NCBI GenBank assembly: GCA_031549115.1
Contig: JAVBQJ010000031.1
Span: 1-64,000, forward strand
Origin: JAVBQJ01 sp031549115
Lineage (GTDB): Bacteria > Verrucomicrobiota > Lentisphaeria > Victivallales > Victivallaceae
Direction: 5' to 3'
Length of the DNA stretch: 64,000 bases
Shown here in pieces: positions 54,534 to 62,700 of this stretch. The position numbers and the translations under genes are program-made. A model generated the notes under the pieces. It was given only the letters and a program-made list of their open reading frames with translations. It had not been told where the DNA came from and did no database searches. How positions within the stretch are numbered: position 1 is the first letter of the stretch; the number at the start of each line of letters is the position of its first letter.

Positions 54534-56450
54534 ATGAATCCGTTCGGAGAACAGAACTTTGTCATCGGCTGCAACTACTGGGCCAGCCATGCGGGAACCG
54601 ATATGTGGCGCAACTGGCGTTGCGAAGTGATCGAAGAGGACTTCCGCCGCCTCGAATCGTTGCACCTGGAGGTGGTGCGGATCTTCCCGTTGTGGCCGGA
54701 CTTCCAGCCGCTGGTGCGCTTTTCCGGCAGCGGCAACCAGCCGCTGCAATTGCGCTGGCGCGACGGCGGCGAAATTCCGGTCGACACCGACGGCAGAACC
54801 AGCGGCGTCGACCCGGAAATGCTGGAACGCTTCCGGTGGGTCTGCGATTGCGCCCTCCGGCACAATTTGCAGCTCGGCATCGGTTTGGTGACCGGCTGGA
54901 TGTCGGGACGGATGTTCACGCCTCCGGCATTCGAGGGGTGCAATCCTCTGCTCGATGCGCCGGCGATCCGGTGGCAACTGAAACTGGTCAAACGAGTGGT
55001 GACGAGCGTCAAGGACCACCCCGCGATCGCGTTCTGGGGGATCGGCAACGAATGCAACTGCATGGGGCCGGCGAACCGGCACGAAGGCGCTCTGTGGGCG
55101 CAGACGATCGCCGATGCGATCCGGGCGGCCGATCCGACCCGGCCGATCGCGGCGGGGTTGCACAGTCTGGTGCCGACGGCGGCGGGAGCGATGGCGCCGA
55201 CCCCGCGTTGGAGCATCGGCGACATGGCGGAAATCTTCGACGCGCTGACGGTGCATCCGTACCCACCGTTCACGCCGCACACGGAGGTCGACCGCATCAC
55301 CGGGATCAAAAATGTATTTCACGCCACCGCCGAAGCGCACTTCTACGGCGACATCGGCCGCCGTCCCTGTATCGCCGAAGAGCTCGGCACGCTGGCGCCG
55401 ACGGTGGCGGGCGAAGCTTCCGCCGCGGCCTACCTGCGGAACACGCTGTTCAACTTGTGGAGCCACGACTGCGAGGGACTGCTGTGGTGGTGCGCGTTCG
55501 ATCAATTGCACCTCAGCCAACCGCCGTACCAGTGGTGTGCGGTGGAGCGGATGCTCGGACTCTTTCACGACGACGGTTCGCCCAAGCCGGTCGGCGGAGT
55601 GTTGAAGGAGTTCGCCGAATTCCGGGAGCGGCTGCCGTTCCGGCGGCTGCCCCGCTTTCAATGCGACGCGGTCTGCGTCCTGAGCGAAGACCAGGACTGC
55701 TGGATGGCGGCGTTCGGCGCATGGACGCTGGCCAAACAGGCCGGCTTCGATCTGGAGTTTCAATTCGCCGACGAGCCGTTGCGCCCCTCCGACTTCTACA
55801 TTGTCCCGGCGCAGGCAGGGCTGAACAACCTGCCGCGCGACCGCTATCTCGCATTGATGGAGCGGGTCGCCGCAGGTGCCACGTTGTACTATTCGTTCGA
55901 CGGGGCCTGCCTGGCGCCGTTCGATGAATTCTTCGGATTGACCACGGAGTACCGGGAGGTGTTTCCGGGGACGGCGGCGGTCGAAATCGACGGCGACGCA
56001 CTGCCGTTCGACTTCACCACCCGGATCACAACCCAATCATGCGGCGCGGAGGTGCTGCTGCGCGGCGCCGACGGCCGGATCGTGCTGAGCCGCCACCGTT
56101 ACGGCGCCGGGGAAGCGTACTTTCTAACCTATGCGCCGGAAAAACAGATCGTCACCCGCAACGGCGCGGCGGAGCGCCCCTATTACAAGCTCTACCGGGA
56201 AGCGGCACGAAAGATCCTGGAGCGGCGCGCCTTTCGCACCAACGATCCGCGCCTGACCGTGACGCTGCACCATGCCGCGCCCAATCTCGCGTACGCGGTC
56301 ATCGTCAACAATGCCGATACCAAGCTCGCGGTGACGGCTCCGGCATTCGCCGCCGGTTGGCGCCGGGGCCGGGTGTTGTACGGCAATCCCGACGCGATCC
56401 TGGCCCACAGCGCAGCCGTGATCGAACTCGAAACGACCGCACGGAAATAG
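54534..56450 (+). CDS. GH5-like glycosidase with GH42-trimer-like domain
   Basis: 638 residues, no signal peptide. TIM barrel with HPAIAFWGIGNECN (acid/base E173) and RRPCIAEELG (nucleophile E283, or E282). From ~residue 355 a Rossmann-like domain resembling the GH42 trimerisation domain (DAVCVLSEDQDCWMAAFGAW; YYSFDGACLAPFDEFFG) is followed by a short beta tail. AAGGAA precedes the ATG. It ends with TAG and is followed 5 nt later by the GH106-like gene. Likely a clan GH-A retaining glycosidase; exact family (GH5 or a relative) uncertain. Confidence 0.75.
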   Translation: MNPFGEQNFVIGCNYWASHAGTDMWRNWRCEVIEEDFRRLESLHLEVVRIFPLWPDFQPLVRFSGSGNQPLQLRWRDGGEIPVDTDGRTSGVDPEMLERFRWVCDCALRHNLQLGIGLVTGWMSGRMFTPPAFEGCNPLLDAPAIRWQLKLVKRVVTSVKDHPAIAFWGIGNECNCMGPANRHEGALWAQTIADAIRAADPTRPIAAGLHSLVPTAAGAMAPTPRWSIGDMAEIFDALTVHPYPPFTPHTEVDRITGIKNVFHATAEAHFYGDIGRRPCIAEELGTLAPTVAGEASAAAYLRNTLFNLWSHDCEGLLWWCAFDQLHLSQPPYQWCAVERMLGLFHDDGSPKPVGGVLKEFAEFRERLPFRRLPRFQCDAVCVLSEDQDCWMAAFGAWTLAKQAGFDLEFQFADEPLRPSDFYIVPAQAGLNNLPRDRYLALMERVAAGATLYYSFDGACLAPFDEFFGLTTEYREVFPGTAAVEIDGDALPFDFTTRITTQSCGAEVLLRGADGRIVLSRHRYGAGEAYFLTYAPEKQIVTRNGAAERPYYKLYREAARKILERRAFRTNDPRLTVTLHHAAPNLAYAVIVNNADTKLAVTAPAFAAGWRRGRVLYGNPDAILAHSAAVIELETTARK

Positions 56451-56455
56451 ACGCC

Positions 56456-59434
56456 ATGGAACGCTTCGATCCCACCCGGTCGCTCGCCGCGACGATGCGC
56501 CCGATGCCGTTCTGGAGCTGGAACGACCGGCTGGAGCCGGAGGAATTGAAGCGCCAGATTCGGGAGATGCACCGGGCCGGGCTCGGCGGTTTTTTCATGC
56601 ACGCCCGCGGCGGTTTGCAGACCGAATACCTCGGTGACGCATGGCTGGAGTGCGTCCGCGTTTGCGTCGAAGAGGCGGCGGTCTGCGGCATGGAAGCGTG
56701 GCTCTACGACGAAAACGGCTGGCCGAGCGGTTATGCCGGAGGTCGGGTCAACGGCCTGGGCGAAGATTTCCAGCAGAAATATCTGGTCTGTGAATGCGCC
56801 GCTCCCGATATGCCTCCGGAGCCGGGCACGATCGGCTGTTACCGTACCGGCGACGGACAGCGAATCGATCCGGCCGCGGCGGCTTCCGGTCATGAACCGT
56901 ATTACCGGATCACCCGGCGGGTCAATCCGTGTTACATCGACGTGCTCAATCCGGCCGCGACCGACGCCTTTATCACCGCGACCCATCAGTATTATTTCGA
57001 CCGGCTGCCGCCGGCAACCCGGCGCGCCATCCGGGGCATATTCACCGATGAACCGCAACTGGCAATCGGCAAACCGTTTTATTCGGAATACTTTTTTGCC
57101 GCATTCCGTGCGCGTTACGACGCCGATCCGGTCGACCGGCTGATCGGGTTGTGGTACGATTTCCCCGGCGCCGGCGGCTTCCGGCAGCATTACCACAGCC
57201 TGACCGGAGAGTTATTCGCCGCCAACTACACGGCGAAAATTCACCGCTGGTGCCGGGAACACGGCTGGCAATTCACCGGCCATCAGGTCCAGGAGGTCGA
57301 TTACGCCGAGCAGACCCTGAGCAGCGGCGCGGTGTCGTTTCACTACCCGGCTTACGACATGCCGGGAATCGACCATCTCGGATTTGTCGAGCCGGACCTT
57401 TTCGTCGCGCGGCAGATGACCAGCGTGGCGGCGCAATTCGGGCAATCGCGGCGAATGGTGGAGATGTTCGCCTGCTGCGGCTGGCAGCTGACCTTTGCCG
57501 GGATGCGCTGGATGTATCAACTGATGCTGGTGTACGGGATCAATTTCCTGTGTCTGCATCTGAGCGCATACAGCCTGCGCGGCTTGCGCAAACGGGATTA
57601 TCCGCCGTCATTCGGCGCCCAGCAGCCGTGGTTCGATGATTTCCGGCAGTTGAACGACGAATTCGCCCGCCAAAATCAATATGCGAGTACCGGCCGCGAA
57701 TTCGTCCGGACTCTGGTGATCCACACGGAGCATTCGGTCTGGAGCCGTTACCGGCTCGACGACCGTGCCCCGGAAATCCGCCGTTTCATCACCGCCATCG
57801 AACGGCTGTCGCAACAGCTCGCCGAACTTCAGGTCCCCTTTCATTACGGCTTCGAAGCGCACCTCGCGGCTCATGGCCGCATCGAGGACGATATGCTCGT
57901 ATTGGGCGCTTGCCGTTACGACACCATAGTACTGCCGGAACTGGAGCGATTGACCGCACCGGTGCTGCGGCTGCTGCGGGGTTTTCCCGGACGGATTTAC
58001 CGCGCCCCGGAGAGCGGACTGCAATGCGAAAAAGACTCCGACCGCGCCTGGTTCGAGCAGCTCCCGGTATTCGCCGGACAACTCCGCGGTCTGTTCACCG
58101 CGGCGGCGCCGGAGGCGCTGGCGAGCCTGCGCTCGAGCCGCCGCGATTTCGCCGACGGCAGTTTGTATCTGATCGCCAACCGCGAACGGGAACGGCCGGT
58201 TCGAACCCGGCTCCATTGGACGGAACCGCACCCGGCCATTGTGCGGCTCGACCCGGCAACCGGCGCCGCCACGCCGCATCCGGTCGAAAGCGACGGCGGA
58301 TTCGCCTGTGAGCTGGCGGGCGGCGTGGCCTGGTGGCTGTGGTGCCCCCGGCACGGCGCCCCCCTCCCCGCCGGAATGAACCGGCCGGAATCCCCCGCAG
58401 TAGAGCTGCCCCTGCCCGGCTCCGCCCGGATCGACGGACACGAAAATTATCTGGTCCTGGACCGTGTGCGCTTCCGGCTCGACGGCGGCGACCGGGAAGA
58501 GGAGGAGGATATCACGACACTGCAGTGGCGTTTGCTCGCACTGCGCCGCGCCGTCCGGGTTGAAATCGACTATCCGTTCCGGCTGGCTCCGGGGTTCCGG
58601 CCCGACGAGCCGCTGTCGGCGGCACTCGAAACGCCGGAACGCTTCGACTTTGCCCTGAACGGCAATGCGTTCGCCTTCGCCGATACCGGCTATCTTTTCG
58701 ATCGCTCAAACCGGCGTACCCGGCTCCCGGCGGCGTACCTGCGGGAAGGCGAAAACCGCCTGACGCTGATGTGTGTATTCGAACAAAGCGACGCCGTGTA
58801 CCGGCATTTGGACCGCTGCGGCATCTTTGAAACCGAAGTCAACACCCTGAGCTTCGATCTGGAGCTGGAGGCGATAACCCTGATCGGCGGCTTCGGCGTC
58901 CGCTGCGCTGACGCGACCCCGGCTGCCGACGGCACGACGCTGCGCCTTGCCGGCCCGTTCACCGTATGCCCCCGGCCGGAATCGGTGACACCGGAGCGGC
59001 TGATCCAGGACGGCTGGCCTTTTTTTGCCGGAAAACAGACGCTCGAAACCACGATATGGATCGACACGGCCCCCGAACGCTTCCGCCGGTTCACCTGCCG
59101 TCCTTTCGGATTGAATTCGATCCGGCTCGCCGTCAACGGCATCGACTGCGGCTATTGCAGCGGCGAACCGTGGCAAATTCCGCTCGCGCCGGGCAGCCTC
59201 CGGTGCGGCGCCAATCGGTTGACATTGGAGATCGTCGTCCCGTTGCGGAATTTGCTCGGACCGCTGCATGCGGCGGCTCCGGCCGACGCCCCCGTGGGCC
59301 CAGGCTCTTTCGCCCGGATCGCCAACCCGTTCACGCACGGACAGATTCCGGACTGCGATCCCGCATACCGGGTACAGGCCACCGGCATCGCCGGTTGGCG
59401 CCTGACCGGACAGGAAAACATCGGGACCTTATAG
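56456..59434 (+). CDS. GH106-like alpha-L-rhamnosidase family protein (992 aa)
   Basis: The opening MRPMPFWSWNDRLEPEELKR, then QIREMHRAGLGGFFMHARGG, AWLYDENGWPSGYAGG and FTDEPQ are signatures of GH106-like alpha-L-rhamnosidases. The E in YDENGWPSG and the DE in FTDEP are candidate catalytic residues. The C-terminal ~350 residues form galactose-binding-like beta-sandwiches. No signal peptide, so probably cytosolic. The ATG at 56456 comes 5 nt after the previous stop. Final gene of cassette E; no clear terminator, only a 6-bp hairpin (59465-59481). Rhamnose release is plausible but the family also contains members of unknown specificity. Confidence 0.82.
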   Translation: MERFDPTRSLAATMRPMPFWSWNDRLEPEELKRQIREMHRAGLGGFFMHARGGLQTEYLGDAWLECVRVCVEEAAVCGMEAWLYDENGWPSGYAGGRVNGLGEDFQQKYLVCECAAPDMPPEPGTIGCYRTGDGQRIDPAAAASGHEPYYRITRRVNPCYIDVLNPAATDAFITATHQYYFDRLPPATRRAIRGIFTDEPQLAIGKPFYSEYFFAAFRARYDADPVDRLIGLWYDFPGAGGFRQHYHSLTGELFAANYTAKIHRWCREHGWQFTGHQVQEVDYAEQTLSSGAVSFHYPAYDMPGIDHLGFVEPDLFVARQMTSVAAQFGQSRRMVEMFACCGWQLTFAGMRWMYQLMLVYGINFLCLHLSAYSLRGLRKRDYPPSFGAQQPWFDDFRQLNDEFARQNQYASTGREFVRTLVIHTEHSVWSRYRLDDRAPEIRRFITAIERLSQQLAELQVPFHYGFEAHLAAHGRIEDDMLVLGACRYDTIVLPELERLTAPVLRLLRGFPGRIYRAPESGLQCEKDSDRAWFEQLPVFAGQLRGLFTAAAPEALASLRSSRRDFADGSLYLIANRERERPVRTRLHWTEPHPAIVRLDPATGAATPHPVESDGGFACELAGGVAWWLWCPRHGAPLPAGMNRPESPAVELPLPGSARIDGHENYLVLDRVRFRLDGGDREEEEDITTLQWRLLALRRAVRVEIDYPFRLAPGFRPDEPLSAALETPERFDFALNGNAFAFADTGYLFDRSNRRTRLPAAYLREGENRLTLMCVFEQSDAVYRHLDRCGIFETEVNTLSFDLELEAITLIGGFGVRCADATPAADGTTLRLAGPFTVCPRPESVTPERLIQDGWPFFAGKQTLETTIWIDTAPERFRRFTCRPFGLNSIRLAVNGIDCGYCSGEPWQIPLAPGSLRCGANRLTLEIVVPLRNLLGPLHAAAPADAPVGPGSFARIANPFTHGQIPDCDPAYRVQATGIAGWRLTGQENIGTL

Positions 59435-59621
59435 AAAGTATCGGAGAGGGCTTTTTGGTGTTTACGGAAAAATTGTTTCCGCTGCAAACAATACTTCAGG
59501 TGTAATTTTTCACTTATAAAATTGCTGATTTCGCCAATTCAGTATATTGATGCGACCGCCATCAAAATCCACCGCCGATCCGTCCCATGAATGTCAAGCG
59601 TTATTTTGTCGCCCGATAAAA

Positions 59622-59639
59622 TATAATAAATTTATTATA
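59622..59639. promoter_or_regulatory. 18-bp perfect AT palindrome upstream of adhesin promoter
   Basis: TATAATAAA-TTTATTATA, ending 31 bp before the -35 box. Possible regulator site or intrinsic DNA bend. Confidence 0.45.
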
Positions 59640-59670
59640 AAAAGCTTACAATAAAGTTACAGCACATATA

Positions 59671-59699
59671 TTGACAAAAAATGATTTGCCGACTATAAT
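59671..59699 (+). promoter_or_regulatory. Consensus sigma70 promoter of the adhesin-like gene
   Basis: TTGACA (59671-59676), 17-bp spacer, TATAAT (59694-59699). The ATG lies ~75 nt downstream of the expected start site. Confidence 0.88.
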
Positions 59700-59781
59700 G
59701 AGTAAGCTAAACTGGGCATGTATAGCTTGCAGAGAAAAATTATGACTTACAAATAGCAACATATTTTGAAGGAGAGTCGCC

Positions 59782-62700
59782 ATGAGCCGCCAAGAGTTCT
59801 CCCTGCCGGCCGACCCGTTCCAGGTTCGCTACTTCTTTCTGTCACTGGCTTCGGTGGATTGGGACGAGACTCCCGGCGCCCCGAGTTTCGCCTATGCGCT
59901 GACCGGGGATTTTTCCGGCACGATCGACACCTACTCCGTGGGAAATGCGAACAGCGTCCTGCTTACGGACGGCCTGCTTGGCGGAGATATCTCTGGCGGC
60001 AATAATCGGGAAAACTATTTCCGCGTCGAGGGCGGTAAAGCCGGCACCCTCTCCGGCACCGCTTCGCAGTTGGATCACTTTCTCGTTACCGGCGGAACCG
60101 TTGATGCGCTTATTTTGCAAGGGAGCGGCGACACCGCCGCCATCCATGGCGGCTCCGTGGGCCGGGTGGAAAATCGCGGCAGTATGGAGACCGTTCATAT
60201 CGACGGTGCCGCCGAAATCGGCTCGTATTACGGCCGGACGCTTACCCTTTCCGGCGACGCGAAAGTGCGCGATATCACGTTGACCGGCGGGACTCTCACG
60301 GTTACCGGCAACGCGGAGGTGCACGATGTTACCGTTTCCTCCGGAACATTTTACCTGGGCGGCTTCGATGCGACGCAGGGAACCGCCACCGTTACCGGCG
60401 ATATCCGCATCCGGGGCGGCGCGACCCTCAGTTTGAATGCGAGCAAGGCCGACCTCTCCGGCGCGACGATCCACATCGACATGGTCGGACTCTCCGGAGT
60501 CAGCCGGGCGTTTATGGTGAATACGCAATTTGCGGCACTGCATGTCGGCGAATTGTCCATTTCGGTGGCTTCCGATCAGGCGGCCGGAGCGTACAGTCTG
60601 GTCGGCGGAGCATCTTCGCTTCAGGGCTACAATTTCACGTTACGTATCGATGGAACCGTCTTCGGCGTGTTGGGCGACGGCAACGATATCGTTTACAACG
60701 GCCGCCGCTACTCCCTCGGAATCGGCAGCCAGATGGGTACGGGTCTTCAGCTTGACGTGGAGACCGTGGAAGACATTTTGGCGGTCGCCTGGCCGGATGC
60801 GCCGGATGCGCCGAAAGAGGCTGCCATGCTCGCCACCGCCACCGGTTCCATCGAAGCCGGGGACTATCTGTTTTACGGCGCAAACGGAAAAGCGGTTTAC
60901 AGCGCCGTCGCCGCCGGCGGCACATTCGGGAATTTTACCGGGAGCGACGACGGTCTTGCCAGCTATTACCACTTGACCGATAGCCTGGTCAGCGACTTCA
61001 ACGGGAAGCGGATCTCGCTGCTGCTGGCCGGGGATTCCGCGCTTTCCGGCACAAATCGTTTACGGGAGCTTTATTTGTACGGCAACAGCTCACTTGCCGG
61101 CGATCTTGGCATCGAGGCGGGCGGCACCTTGTTTGTCGACGGCGCCGCCCACACGTTCGACTCCGGCACCAGCATCACATTCGCCCTGGACGGAATGACC
61201 GAAACGGACAGGGCGTTGATCAGCGGGAACGGCGCCATGACGCTCCTCTCCAACCCCGAATGCACTGTCGCCGTGAGCCCGGGCGCCGGACAGACGCTCG
61301 GCCGCTTTTTGCTTGCGGAAGATGTCGGGTCGTCTTACGGATCGATTCATCTTCGGGTGATCGGCGAAACCGACCTTTCGGTGAATCAGAATTACGAGGC
61401 GCAGGAGGTTCGCTATGCGCTGGCAGTCGATGCCGACAGCGACCTTTACTTCCATATGTTCCAGATGCACCGCGTCAACTGGAACTATACAAACCAGGGG
61501 CCGGTGGCGGCGCTGGAGCTCCACGACGGCTTTTCCGGCTCGATTCAATCCACCGCATATCTGGTTGCGGACAAACAAAGTGCCAACCCCTCTTACAGCG
61601 TCTATTTCGCGGAAGGGAGCAACTACGGCGATATCCTGGGCGGCAGTGACCAGCAGAATGCGTTCTATGTCGCCGGGGGGACGGTTGCATCCATCACCGG
61701 CGGCGGCAATGTGAGTCTGTTCCGGATTGCCGGAGGACGGGTGGGAACGATCCGCTTTGGCGCGACGCAACACTCCCGCCTGTTCGTGGACAGCGGCGCA
61801 GTGATCGATAACGTTATCGGCAACGCCGCATTTTCGCAGACAATGGAAATTCGCGGCAATATCGGGAGTATGACCGGCATCCACGCCAACGATCCGGTTA
61901 TTTCCGTCTGGGAAAATGGCAGCGTCGGTTATTTTGAGGGGAAGAGTCTTTCTCTTTATCACAGCGCGACGCTCGGCAGTGCCGATATTACCGGTACGCT
62001 CGGCCTTTACAACAGCATGCAGACCGCCCCGGTCACCATCACCGGAACCGTCAATTTGCGCGGAGCGGCTTCAAGCATTCAGGTCAATAGTTCGTACCTG
62101 AATATCTCCGAAGCGGTATTCAATATCGATCTGACCGGGACCGACAGCAGAAGCCATGTTGCATTCACGCCCTTTTTCCTCTCGTTCTCCCCCGGCGCAT
62201 TGATGGTGACGGTTTCCGCCGACCAGGCGTTGAATACCTATACGCTGGCGGGGGTCGGCGAGCCTTTCTCCCGAAGCTTCACGCTGCGGGTCGGCGGGAT
62301 CAGCCTCGGCGATCTTCGGTTGGACGATACGCGAATTTACAACGGCCGCCAGTACACACTGATTCAGAATGCCTCGACCGTTTCGCTGCGGGTCACGTCG
62401 CTGGGCGAAAACACCCACTACAGTACCGTCGACTGGCACGGTCTCGGCGGGAACCCATCGGACGCGCGCAACAGCTGGAGCGTTGTCGATGACGCCGCGA
62501 ATATCGTTTCCGACCGTTACGGCAACCAGGTTTACAGCGTGGCGGCGACCGGTGTCGATTGCGGATCGATGCAACTGACGGACGACACGCGCGCCGCCTA
62601 TGTGCATGTGACCGACGGCACAGTGGCAGAGGTGGCGGGAAACAATCTGGCGCTTCTTCTGGACGGGGATAGCTCCGGAGCCGGCGGCGAACTCCGGGTC

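Larger units (their letters stand above)
59435..59781. other. AT-rich control region before the adhesin-like gene
   Basis: 347 bp with no gene. Contents: weak hairpin CGGAAA/TTTCCG (59465-59481), an 18-bp perfect palindrome TATAATAAA-TTTATTATA (59622-59639), a consensus promoter (59671-59699) and an inverted repeat AAGCTA/TAGCTT (59704-59709/59723-59728) in the leader. It is clearly more AT-rich than the genes on either side. Confidence 0.7.

Noticed and set aside
49557..56036. Long minus-strand frames opposite cassette E genes (49557-52430, 52424-54415, 54126-56036)
   Set aside because: All mirror strongly coding plus-strand genes, have no ribosome sites and show no motifs.
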